Shown: one piece after another, positions 8,594 through 17,371 of the stretch | How positions within the stretch are numbered: the stretch's first letter is position 1 | How the letters are laid out: each line of letters starts with the position of its first letter | NCBI GenBank assembly: GCA_964463135.1 | Contig: CAYXBA010000004.1 | Coordinates: 1 to 64,000, forward strand | DNA from: UBA6898 sp964463135 | Lineage (GTDB): Bacteria > Nitrospirota > Thermodesulfovibrionia > Thermodesulfovibrionales > UBA6898 | Length of the DNA stretch: 64,000 bases | Direction: 5' to 3' | Translations under genes and position numbers: made by a program | The notes under the pieces: generated by a model | What the model was told of the DNA's origin: nothing | The model's input: the letters and a program-made list of their open reading frames with translations, nothing else | Databases searched by the model: none

Positions 8594-11272
8594 ATGGCAA
8601 AGATCACGATTGACAACAAGACGATCGAAGTGGCTGATACTGCCACGATCCTTCAGGCGGCAAAGCTGCACAAGATCCCGATCCCGACGCTCTGCCATCA
8701 TCCGAAGCTCACTCCCTTTGGCGGCTGCAGGCTCTGTATCGTCGAGGTAAAGGGTATGCCGAAGCCGGTCACGTCCTGCACCACTGTTGTGAGCAACGGC
8801 ATGGAGGTTACCACCTCCAGTCCATATCTGCAGGAATTGAGAAAGACCGTGCTTGAACTGATCCTCTCTGACCATCCGAATGACTGCATGATCTGCGAAA
8901 AAGCAGGTGACTGCACACTTCAAAATCTTGCCTATGACTACGGCATCAGGGAGAACAGGTTTCAGGGAGAGAGAAGAACATATGCAAAGCGCGACAACAA
9001 CCCGTTCATAGAGAGGGACCTCGAAAAATGCATCCTCTGCGGCAGGTGCGTAAAGGTCTGCGACGAGATACAGGGCGTTGAGGCGATCGATTTCGGGTAC
9101 CGCGGCTTCAATTCCAAGATATGCACCAGCTATGAAGAGGACCTGGATTGCGAGTTCTGCGGCCAGTGCGTCAGCGTCTGTCCCACCGGGGCGCTCACCG
9201 GCAAGCTCTGGAGCAGGAAAGGCAGAAAAGATCATCAGGCAGAAGTGGATACGATCTGCACGTATTGCGGCACCGGCTGCACGATCACTGCCCATGTCAG
9301 GGACAACGAGATCCTCAAGATAACATCGAAAGAACAGACCCTGAATGAAGGCTGGCTCTGCGTAAAGGGGAGGTTCGGGTACCGGTTTGTGAACAGTCCG
9401 GAGCGCCTGACCCATCCGCTTATAAAGAAGAACGGGGAGTTCGAAAAGGCATCCTGGCCCGAGGCCCTCGACCATGCGGCAAAACGGCTTGCGGAGATAA
9501 AGGCCGCGCACGGCGCTGATGCCATCGGCGGACTTTCCTCTGCACGCTGCACCAATGAAGAGAACTATGCGTTCCAGAAGCTTATCAGGGCAGGAATAGG
9601 CACCAACAACGTAGACCACTGCGCCCGGCTTTGACACTCCCCCACGGTGGCCGGTCTGGCCAAAATATTCGGTTCAGGGGCAATGACGAACTCCATCTGG
9701 GAGATCGAGGGCATGGAGGTGATCTTTATCATCGGCTCCAACACCAAAGAGACGCATCCGGTCATCGCAAACCGCATGATCAAGGCCCGCCGCAAGGGCG
9801 CGAAGATCATTATTGCAGACCCGAGAAAGATCCCGATGGTGAAGTTCAGCGATATCCATCTGCAGATCCGGCCGGGCTCTGATATCGCTCTTCTCAACAC
9901 TATCGCCAACGTTATCCTGAGCGAAGGGCTTCAGAACGAAGAGTTCATAAAAGAAAAGACCGCGGGGTTCGATGCATGGAAGGCATCGATCGAATCGTTC
10001 ACTCCTGAGTATGCTGAAAAGATCACGGGTGTTCCCGCAGATGAGATCGTGAAGGCAGCGCGCATGTACGGCTCATCGCGCAAGGCAGGTGTCTTCTACA
10101 CCATGGGGATAACGCAGCACGCCTGCGGCACGGACAATGTGACGGCCCTTGCCAATCTGGTGTCCCTGACCGGCAATATCGGCAGAGAATCCACCGGCAT
10201 CAATCCGCTCCGGGGCCAGAACAATGTGCAGGGAGCCTCTGATGCAGCCTGTCTGCCGAATGTGTACCCCGGATATCAGAATGTTGAAGACCCTGAGATC
10301 AGAAATAAATTTGAAAAGGCCTGGGGAGTTCCCCTTTCACCGAAGGCCGGCATGATGTCTACGGTGATGATGAACGAGGCTGCGGCAGGCAAGCTCAAGG
10401 CCCTGTACATCATGGGCGAAAACCCGATCATCACTGACCCGAACATGCATCATACGGTCAAGGCACTCGAAAACCTGGAGTTTCTCGTGGTCCAGGATAT
10501 CTTTCTGACCGAGACGGCAAAGCTTGCCGAGGTCGTGCTGCCTGCCTCCTGCTCGTTCGAGAAGAACGGCACGTTCACCAATACGGAGCGGAGAGTCCAG
10601 CGGGTCAGAAAGGCAGTAAACCCTCCCGGTGAAGCAAAGGAAGATCTCTGGATCATCACGGAACTCGCAAACCGGCTCGGACTTGCAATGGAGAATTCTC
10701 CTGAGAAGATGTTCGATGAATACCGTCTGCTCTGGCCTGCGATCGCCGGGATATCGTACACACGGCTAGAGAAGCGCGGGCTCTGCTGGCCCTGCCCTGC
10801 AGCAGACCATCCCGGCACGCCCTATCTGTATAAAGACGGCTTCCCGAAGGGCAAGGTCAATTTTGTGCCTGTTGCATACCAGCCGCCCGCAGAAGTCTGC
10901 GACAGCGAATATCCCTTTGTCCTGACCACAGGACGCAACCTGTTCCAGTATCATTCCGGTTCCATGACGCGGCGTGTTGAACCGATAGAATCGCATGCGG
11001 GTGAGCCATATGTGGAGATAAATCCCTTTGACAGCAGGAACCTCGGGATCAGCAGCGGAGAGCTGGTAACCGTACGGTCACGCAGGGGCGAGATCACCAT
11101 TAAGGTGCGCACAACCCCGCGGGTGCCGGAAGGCACGGTCTTCATCCCTATGCACTACCGTGAGGCTGCTGCCAATGTGCTCACCATCGATGCGCTCGAT
11201 CCCCAGGTAAAGATACCGGAACTGAAGGTCTGCGCCGTAGCGATCAGTGCAGCAGCCATATCAGCTGCATAG
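8594..11272 (+). CDS. fdhA: selenocysteine-containing formate dehydrogenase catalytic subunit, copy 2
   Basis: Second Mo/W-bis-MGD formate dehydrogenase catalytic subunit, 892 residues with UGA 9632-9634 read as selenocysteine 347 in HCARL-U-HSPTVAGLA. Same domain order as copy 1: 2Fe-2S ferredoxin, HPNDCMIC His/Cys cluster, CILCGRC and CEFCGQC ferredoxin clusters, CTYCGTGC molybdopterin-domain cluster, catalytic core (GLLTG-like region reading SLTGNIGRESTGINPLRGQNNVQGA), and C-terminal MGD domain ending near VRTTPRVPEGTVFIPMHY. The protein is clearly paralogous throughout to copy 1. It ends with a short alanine-rich tail (AISAAAISAA). A tRNA and fdhD follow. Confidence 0.95.
9632..9670 (+). 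promoter_or_regulatory. UGA (Sec) codon with bacterial SECIS hairpin, copy 2
   Basis: TGA at 9632-9634 is followed by TGGCC (9648-9652), loop GGTCT, and GGCCA (9658-9662). The GGTCT loop matches the apical loop of the E. coli fdhF SECIS. The stem is shorter than in copy 1, but the distance from UGA is about the same. Confidence 0.88.
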
Positions 11273-11288
11273 GGGAAAGACAGAAGGG

Positions 11289-11311
11289 CCCTGAATAGGA
11301 ACAGGGATTTT
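11289..11311 (+). terminator. weak terminator-like hairpin after fdhA copy 2
   Basis: CCCTG (11289-11293) pairs with CAGGG (11302-11306), followed by ATTTT. The stem is only 5 bp, so this is a weak call. Confidence 0.3.
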
Positions 11312-11327
11312 CTGCAGACGGGAAAAT

Positions 11328-11404
11328 TGGTCGGGGCGAAAGGATTTGAACCTTCGACCCCACGGTCCCGAACCGTGTGCGCTACCGGACTGCGCTACGC
11401 CCCG
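11328..11404 (-). tRNA. tRNA-Pro(CGG)
   Basis: Full cloverleaf on the minus strand: acceptor CGGGGCG/CGCCCCG, anticodon stem CACGG/CCGTG with loop TTCGGGA (anticodon CGG), T arm with GGTTCAAAT. Discriminator A and an encoded CCA (11328-11330) follow. Confidence 0.95.
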
Positions 11405-11468
11405 AACATGACATAATAAGAGCCAGACGCACTGCTTGTCAAGTAAGCCTGAAGCCAAATTCCGCTGG

Positions 11469-11474
11469 TATAAT
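11469..11474 (+). promoter_or_regulatory. -10 element of fdhD, positioned for a leaderless transcript
   Basis: A perfect TATAAT ends 7 bases before the fdhD ATG, which would put the transcription start at or next to the A of ATG. No ribosome binding site is seen between them. The -35 region is poor. Confidence 0.45.
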
Positions 11475-11481
11475 ATAAACC

Positions 11482-12243
11482 ATGGATATATCAAGCAAAG
11501 TCAGCATACTGAAGATCAGGGATGGCTCATCTGAAGAGGTCGATGACGTTGTTGCCATCGAAAAGAAGGTCAGGATATCGGTAAACGGGAAGCACGCCCT
11601 GAGCCTGTACTGCAGCCCGCAGATGATAAGGGAGTTTGTCGTCGGCGTGGTCTTCAATGAAGGCCTGATCTCGGGCGGGTGGTGCGCCGAAAGGCTGTCG
11701 ATCACGTACGGCGATGAGATCAACGTCGACATGCCGGCAGCCGGCACGATCGCAGAGGGCGAAAAGGTCGTCACCTCGGGCTGCGCCGGCGGTCTGAGCC
11801 TCAACAGAAAGCTTCCTGAAAAACGGATAGCCGATCCCTCGGTCTTTGACCTCCGGGAGATCAGGGAATTGTACCGCGAGTTTCAAAAAAGATCTGAGGG
11901 TTATCGGTCAACAGGCGGAGTGCATAGCGCAGCTCTTGCAGACAGAGACCGCATGCTCGTGTTTACCGAAGATATCGGCAGGCACAACGCCGTGGACAAG
12001 GTTATCGGGTATGCCTTTCTTGAAGATATCCCCTTCGTTGGGAAGATCATGCTGGCAAGCGGAAGGCTCTCGTCCGAGATCGTGCTGAAATGCGGGCGCT
12101 GCGGCATCCCGGTCATCATCAGCAGGGCAGCTCCCACAAGCCTTGCCGTCGAGATCGCAGAAGCGTCAGGAGCAACCCTTATCGGATTTGCCCGCGGTGA
12201 CAGGATGAATATCTATACCGGAAAGCAGAGGATACGGCTATAG
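11482..12243 (+). CDS. fdhD: FdhD, sulfur carrier for formate dehydrogenase maturation
   Basis: FdhD moves sulfur from a cysteine desulfurase to the Mo/W-bis-MGD cofactor, which activates formate dehydrogenase. The 253-residue protein has the family hallmarks EDIGRHNAVDKVIG (about residues 165-178), SGRLSSEIVLKCGRCGIPV, APTSLAVEIA and the GF-R-DRMNIYT end. The mobile-loop motif reads TSGCAGG, with one cysteine where E. coli has a Cys-x-x-Cys pair. Its place just after two formate dehydrogenase operons fits its role. Its stop overlaps the end of the convergent minus-strand gene by a few bases. Confidence 0.95.
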   Translation: MDISSKVSILKIRDGSSEEVDDVVAIEKKVRISVNGKHALSLYCSPQMIREFVVGVVFNEGLISGGWCAERLSITYGDEINVDMPAAGTIAEGEKVVTSGCAGGLSLNRKLPEKRIADPSVFDLREIRELYREFQKRSEGYRSTGGVHSAALADRDRMLVFTEDIGRHNAVDKVIGYAFLEDIPFVGKIMLASGRLSSEIVLKCGRCGIPVIISRAAPTSLAVEIAEASGATLIGFARGDRMNIYTGKQRIRL

Positions 12244-13203
12244 GTCGAAGATTTTCTTTCTGAGGATCACGATCTCGAAGCTGACAGCCGACATGGCAAC
12301 AAGGTTATGGATGTACCCAAGCCCTGCATCCAGCACCGAGTTGTTGCCGTTGTCAACATAGAGCAGGCCGATTATCTTGTCCCTGATCGTGACCGGCATC
12401 ATGCAGCAGTCCTGGGGGTTTCCGTTCAGCCGCTCTGTCAGCAACAGATTGCCGGGTATCTTCAGGAGGGGTCCCCTGTAGTAGGTCTTTCTCGCGAGGA
12501 CTTCCGAAAATACCGACTGGCCCTCAACAGACATATCGAACTTGTCGATATCGATACCCCGGGACTTCCATCCGGAAACGGTATTCCCTTTTACCAGGAA
12601 CACTGCAGCCCTTGTAGCCACGCTCTTCGTCTCGTTCATGAGTATGCCGATGACCTCTTCCTTGTCCCGGACCCCGGCAAACTGCTCCTTCACCTTCAGG
12701 ATCTGCTTTGCCGTGTCCTCGGGCTTCTTCTCCTCCTGCGCCTCCTCACCCCCAAAGGCGCTGATGTAGCGAAGGTCCCTTTTAATGTCATAATATTTTT
12801 CAAGACAGTAGAGCAGTCGCAGCTCGGTAATGGCATAAGGGACAATATCGAGGCCGAGAAGAAACCGTATTTCGTCAACGCTTGACATGGATCGCGGATC
12901 CAGCATGGCTGCATGCAGCCGGTTACGATCTTTTTTGAACGGCAGCATCTTGTATTTGTCGGCAGTCTCCGCGGTAATGCATGCTATGACCTCCGGGTCA
13001 ATAGCACTCAGATCAGCGATCTTTACTGCCGGAACTTTAAAAAATGAGCCAAGGAAGGAGAGCATGTCCTGCTCTTTGACAAAACCGAGTTCAATGATGT
13101 TCGATCCAATCCGGCCGCCGAAAATGACCTGCCGCTCAAGGGCCTTCTTTAGCTGGTCCCGGGTTATGATGGTTTCTTTGATGAGTGCTTCGCCCAGTTT
13201 CAT
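12238..13203 (-). CDS. PilB-N-terminal-domain (MshEN) plus GAF-like protein
   Basis: A 321-residue protein. Residues 1-145 match the MshEN/T2SSE N-terminal domain of type II secretion and pilus ATPases (KLGEALIKETIITRDQLKKAL, then LLGLDIVPYAITELRLLYCLEKYY). Residues about 180-315 resemble a GAF domain (VATRAAVFLVKGNTVSGWKSRG, then MPVTIRDKIIGLLYVDNG). There is no ATPase domain. MshEN domains bind cyclic di-GMP in several proteins, so a c-di-GMP-responsive regulator of the adjacent pilus system is a reasonable inference. It lies 14 bases downstream of pilR on the same strand. Confidence 0.7.
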   Translation of the reverse strand: MKLGEALIKETIITRDQLKKALERQVIFGGRIGSNIIELGFVKEQDMLSFLGSFFKVPAVKIADLSAIDPEVIACITAETADKYKMLPFKKDRNRLHAAMLDPRSMSSVDEIRFLLGLDIVPYAITELRLLYCLEKYYDIKRDLRYISAFGGEEAQEEKKPEDTAKQILKVKEQFAGVRDKEEVIGILMNETKSVATRAAVFLVKGNTVSGWKSRGIDIDKFDMSVEGQSVFSEVLARKTYYRGPLLKIPGNLLLTERLNGNPQDCCMMPVTIRDKIIGLLYVDNGNNSVLDAGLGYIHNLVAMSAVSFEIVILRKKIFDL

Positions 13204-13216
13204 AACAGGTATTGTA

Positions 13217-14578
13217 TCACTTTATCCCATATTTATATAAGCGGTGCCGGAAAGACCTGAACGTGAGATTCAGAAGTTTAGCAGCATCTGTCTTGCTGCC
13301 ATTGGCCTTTGCCAGGGCCTTCAGGAGATAGTCCTTCTCTATCTCCTCAATGATCTTTTCAAGATCAACACCGTCCTCATCAACATCAGGAAGGCCCGTC
13401 CCCCTGCGCGCGGTCATAAGATACTCTTCGGGCAGGTCTTCCGGAAGGATCACCGTCCCCTCAGCAAGCAGGACAACCCTCTCGACCATATTCTCAAGTT
13501 CGCGCACATTTCCCTTCCAGGGATACTTCATAAGAATGCGGAGCGCGTCAGAGGAGAGGCGCTTGGTGCCCCCGGAGAACTTGCGAAAGAAATGGTCGAG
13601 CAGGAGTGGGATATCTTCAGGCCGCTCCCTGAGCGGCGGCATCTGCAGGGGGATGACATTCAGCCGGTAGAAAAGGTCCTCCCTGAAACTTCCTTCTGCT
13701 ATGGCGTCTGCAAGGTTTCTGTTTGTTGCGGCTATGACCCGTACGTCGACAGTAATGTCGGCCACGCCCCCCACTCTCCTGAATATGCCGTTCTCGAGAA
13801 CACGCAGCAGCTTGGGCTGCAGGGAAAGCGGCATCTCAGCTATCTCATCGAGGAGGATCGTCCCCTGATCAGCGATCTCGAAGAGCCCTTCCTTGTTCTG
13901 CACCGCACCGGTGAAGGAGCCCTTCACATGGCCAAAGAGCTCTGTTTCGAGAAGACCCTCCGGAAAGGTGGCACAGTTGATGGTGACAAAGTTCTTGTTC
14001 TTCCTCGGGCTCAGATTATGCAGGGCAGCAGCAACCAGTTCCTTGCCGCAGCCGCTCTCGCCGGTGATCAGCACCGTGGAACTGCTCTGAGCAACTTTGG
14101 GGATCAGCCGGAACAGTTCCTGCATCCGCGGGCTCTTGCCGATGATGTTCTCGATGCGGTAGGTGGCCTGCACCTTCTCCCTGAGAACCGATATCTCCTC
14201 GCTGAGCCTCTTCTTCTCAAAGGCCTTGTTGACAATAAGACGGATCTCGTCGATCTTGAAGGGCTTGTGGATGTAGTCATAGGCCCCCTGCTTCATTGCT
14301 TCGATCGTCGATTCTGTGGTGCCGAAGGCCGTGATCATGATCACAATGCTGGTGGGGGATATTTCCTTCACTTTCTTCAGCACCTCAAATCCGTCTGCCC
14401 TGGGCATTTTGATATCTGTGATCACGATATCAAAAATATCTTCCTGGATCCTTCTGATGCCGTCCTGCCCGTCTGAAGCTGAAATGGTCTCATAGCCTTC
14501 ATCCTCCAGAAGGATCTTCAACACCTCGCGCATGCTCGTTTCGTCTTCAACGATAAGTATTCTGCCTTTATGTTCCAT
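13217..14578 (-). CDS. pilR: sigma-54-dependent response regulator PilR
   Basis: NtrC-family response regulator, 453 residues. Receiver domain (residues 1-120) with VITDIKMPRADG, where D is the phosphoacceptor; AAA+ domain with Walker A GESGCGKE, the sigma-54 contact loop GSFTGA and Walker B TILLDEIAEM; C-terminal Fis-type helix-turn-helix (GSKTDAAKLLNLTFRSFRHRL). ATG 14578 overlaps the last codons of the kinase gene by 11 bases, which favours it over an upstream in-frame start at 14602. Neighbouring pilS and the pilus genes support the PilR assignment; no sigma-54 promoter was found near them. Confidence 0.9.
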   Translation of the reverse strand: MEHKGRILIVEDETSMREVLKILLEDEGYETISASDGQDGIRRIQEDIFDIVITDIKMPRADGFEVLKKVKEISPTSIVIMITAFGTTESTIEAMKQGAYDYIHKPFKIDEIRLIVNKAFEKKRLSEEISVLREKVQATYRIENIIGKSPRMQELFRLIPKVAQSSSTVLITGESGCGKELVAAALHNLSPRKNKNFVTINCATFPEGLLETELFGHVKGSFTGAVQNKEGLFEIADQGTILLDEIAEMPLSLQPKLLRVLENGIFRRVGGVADITVDVRVIAATNRNLADAIAEGSFREDLFYRLNVIPLQMPPLRERPEDIPLLLDHFFRKFSGGTKRLSSDALRILMKYPWKGNVRELENMVERVVLLAEGTVILPEDLPEEYLMTARRGTGLPDVDEDGVDLEKIIEEIEKDYLLKALAKANGSKTDAAKLLNLTFRSFRHRLYKYGIK

Positions 14579-16154
14579 GGGTCTCCGGTAGTATAATCTC
14601 AAATGTGGTCCCGGTTCCAGGGCTGCTCTGGACCACGATCTTCCCCTGATGCTCCTCTACGATCCTCTGCGCAATAGACAACCCAAGTCCTGTTCCCCCG
14701 TCTTTTGTGGTATGGAAAGGATAAAAGATCTTTGCCAGATCGTCTTTGGAAATCCCCGGTCCTGTATCAGAAAAAATAATGGATATCCTGCCCTGAGCCT
14801 TCTTTGTTGATACGGTCAGCGTTCCGCCCTTTTCCATGGCCTCCAGGGCGTTAAGGCCGAGGTTCCAGAAGACCTGACGGATCTTCATCGGGTCCAGGGG
14901 AACAGGCAGCGCGCCTTCATTCTCTTCATGGATAATGATATCCCCCATGTTCTGCGCCCTGTTCCTGAGGAGTTCAAGCGTTTCACGGAGCAGCGCATTC
15001 AGATCCACGTTCTGCATTTCAAGCGGCTTGGGCCTTGAATAGGTGAGAAAATCGGTGATGATATTATTCAGCCTCTCTGTCTCGTTAATTGCTATGCCCA
15101 TGAGCTTGTCACGGTGCTTTTCCGGGATCTTGCCCTCCCTGAGCATCTCGATCGATCCCCTGAGGGAGGCAAGAGGATTTCTGATCTCGTGGGCGATATT
15201 GGCGGACAGTTCGCCGATAGCAGCCCATTTCTCCTTATTCTTCATCTCTTCCTCGAGTTCCTTCAGGGCAGTGAGGTCCTGAAAGATCGCGATGATCCCT
15301 GTTTCCCTGCCGCTGATATCTCTGAGCACAGAAATATGCATGCCGATGATCTTTTTCTCGTTATTATGCGTGATCAAAACCTCTTCCCTCCTCCCCTCCC
15401 TGATCGGGATCTTCAGGAACGGCAGGACGTTCTCTATGGTCCTTCCGATAATGTCATTTTTTGCCATGCCGGTGATCTTCTCCGCGGCCCGGTTAAAGAT
15501 AAGCACCTTCCCCTCAGTATCGGTCGTGACAAGACCGCTTGGAAGGCTCTCGATGACCTTCATATTAAAGATCTCAAGGTCCCTGAGATGGCTATCTTTC
15601 TCCGCAAGCTTTACTTCCGTTTCTTCGAGACGCGATGAGAGGTACCCGGCAAGGTAGGCGGTCACATAGAGCGAGATCGTATGAATAAAGATATTGTACA
15701 GGAACTGTTTTTCGAGCATGGTCCCCTCGTACTGTAGCGGGATCAGACCATAAAACTGCAGGTCAAGCAGCGTGCCATACAGGATGCAGCTCATGCTCGC
15801 GACAATATACCCGGCCTTCTGATTCAGCACAATGCTTGAGGACATGACCGTAAGGATCAGGGTAAAGGAAAACCAGCTCTCTATCCCCCCGGTAATGTAG
15901 ATAAGCGCGATCTCGGCAAGGACATCGAGGACGAACTGGATGTAGGCGAAGAGAACCAGCCGTGTTGTCCGCTGTACAAGCAGGACATAGATAATGGTCA
16001 GGACATAGAGCGAGATAATAAAATAAGATAAAGCACGGGGGTTTGGGAAAAAGTCAATTTTAAAAATGAATGCCGAGCCGAGGAGAAGGCTGACAAACAA
16101 GGCCCTGAATGTGATCAGGGCCTTGAGTCTCAGATGCAAGGCGGCATCTGCCAT
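14568..16154 (-). CDS. pilS: membrane sensor histidine kinase PilS
   Basis: A 528-residue kinase that would phosphorylate PilR. About six membrane segments occupy residues 10-180, as in PilS. A PAS domain follows (residues 200-310: SGLVTTDTEGKVLIFNRAAEKITG), then HisKA with H in ANIAHEIRNPLASLRG, and an HATPase_c domain with N box NLGLNALEAM, G1 DTGPGIS and G2 GTGLGLSIAQRIV. It lies 5 bases downstream of pilC on the same strand, forming one operon with the pilus motor genes. Confidence 0.9.
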   Translation of the reverse strand: MADAALHLRLKALITFRALFVSLLLGSAFIFKIDFFPNPRALSYFIISLYVLTIIYVLLVQRTTRLVLFAYIQFVLDVLAEIALIYITGGIESWFSFTLILTVMSSSIVLNQKAGYIVASMSCILYGTLLDLQFYGLIPLQYEGTMLEKQFLYNIFIHTISLYVTAYLAGYLSSRLEETEVKLAEKDSHLRDLEIFNMKVIESLPSGLVTTDTEGKVLIFNRAAEKITGMAKNDIIGRTIENVLPFLKIPIREGRREEVLITHNNEKKIIGMHISVLRDISGRETGIIAIFQDLTALKELEEEMKNKEKWAAIGELSANIAHEIRNPLASLRGSIEMLREGKIPEKHRDKLMGIAINETERLNNIITDFLTYSRPKPLEMQNVDLNALLRETLELLRNRAQNMGDIIIHEENEGALPVPLDPMKIRQVFWNLGLNALEAMEKGGTLTVSTKKAQGRISIIFSDTGPGISKDDLAKIFYPFHTTKDGGTGLGLSIAQRIVEEHQGKIVVQSSPGTGTTFEIILPETHGT

Positions 16155-16159
16155 GCAGA

Positions 16160-17368
16160 TTACTTAATGAGGGTGATCAGTTTGAATATGGGCAGATACA
16201 TCGCAATAACAATAAATCCGACCGATCCTCCGAGAAAGACCATGAGAAACGGCTCCATCATCGCAGTCAGGTTGCCGACCGTAGCATCAACTTCGTCATC
16301 ATAAAAATCAGCGATCTTGTTCAGCATGGCATCAAGTGCGCCGGTGGCTTCACCGACCGATATCATATGCGTGACCATCGGCGGGAAGACCTTGGCCTTC
16401 ATCAGCGGCTCGGCAAGGGTCTTGCCTTCCGTGACTGCCTGTCTGACCTCCATGACCGCATATTCAATGACCTTGTTGCCGGCTGTTTTTGCTGTTATCT
16501 CAAGCCCGTCCAGGATCGGCACGCCGCTGCTGATCAGGGTCCCGAGCGTCCGCGTAAACTTGGCGACCGCGACCTTCTTGAGCAGTACGCCGAATATCGG
16601 CAGTTTCAGGAACATGCGGTCAGTGATTGCCTGCCCCTTTTCCGTCTTCCGGATCTGCTTAAAGGCAATAATGGCCGCAACAATGACCAGCGCAGAGAGC
16701 ACGCCTCCGAGACCGGCGAGGAAACCGCTTATCTTCATAACGATCAGTGTAGGCATCGGGAGGGTGCCGCCCATGGTTGTAAACATCTTTGAGAAGGTCG
16801 GCACAACAAAGATCATGATGACCGCGATAACGCCGACCGCTATGGTCGAAACAACGATAGGATAGACCATGGCGCCTTTGACCTTTTTCTTCAGCTTCAT
16901 CGCCTTTTCCATATACGCTGCAAGCCTGTTCAGAATGGTATCGAGAATACCCCCTGACTCGCCCGCTGCCACCATATTCGCATACAGGTCGGTAAAGACC
17001 TTGGGGTGTTTCCTGAGGGCATCGGCATAGGTAGCGCCTCCCTCGACATCATTTTTAATCGTTGTAAGCGCAGCCGCAAGCGACTTGCTCTCCACCTGCT
17101 GAGAAAGGATGTCAAGGGCCTGAACAAGCGGAAGGCCAGCGTCTATCATCGTGGCAAACTGACGGGTAAAGATAACGATATCCTTGTCCTTGACGCTGCC
17201 GCCAAAATTGAATTTGCTTTTGACCTTCGTCTTCTCCCTGACCAATGTCGCGGTAATGCTCTTCTTTCTCAGCTGGGCAATGACCTCATCCTTCGAGTTG
17301 GCGGTCATCTCGCCGGACTCTATCAGCCCCTTGCCTGTTTTTCCTGACCATTCAAAGATCGTTGCCAT
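16160..17368 (-). CDS. pilC: type IV pilus inner-membrane platform protein PilC
   Basis: GspF/PilC family polytopic protein, 402 residues. It has two T2SSF domains (about 65-190 and 270-395) with three hydrophobic segments (about residues 170-190, 215-235 and 375-395). Typical stretches are FTRQFATMIDAGLPLVQALDIL and GVPILDGLEITAKTAGN. It couples the PilB and PilT motors to pilin polymerisation. It lies 3 bases after pilT. Confidence 0.94.
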   Translation of the reverse strand: MATIFEWSGKTGKGLIESGEMTANSKDEVIAQLRKKSITATLVREKTKVKSKFNFGGSVKDKDIVIFTRQFATMIDAGLPLVQALDILSQQVESKSLAAALTTIKNDVEGGATYADALRKHPKVFTDLYANMVAAGESGGILDTILNRLAAYMEKAMKLKKKVKGAMVYPIVVSTIAVGVIAVIMIFVVPTFSKMFTTMGGTLPMPTLIVMKISGFLAGLGGVLSALVIVAAIIAFKQIRKTEKGQAITDRMFLKLPIFGVLLKKVAVAKFTRTLGTLISSGVPILDGLEITAKTAGNKVIEYAVMEVRQAVTEGKTLAEPLMKAKVFPPMVTHMISVGEATGALDAMLNKIADFYDDEVDATVGNLTAMMEPFLMVFLGGSVGFIVIAMYLPIFKLITLIK

Positions 17369-17371
17369 AAT

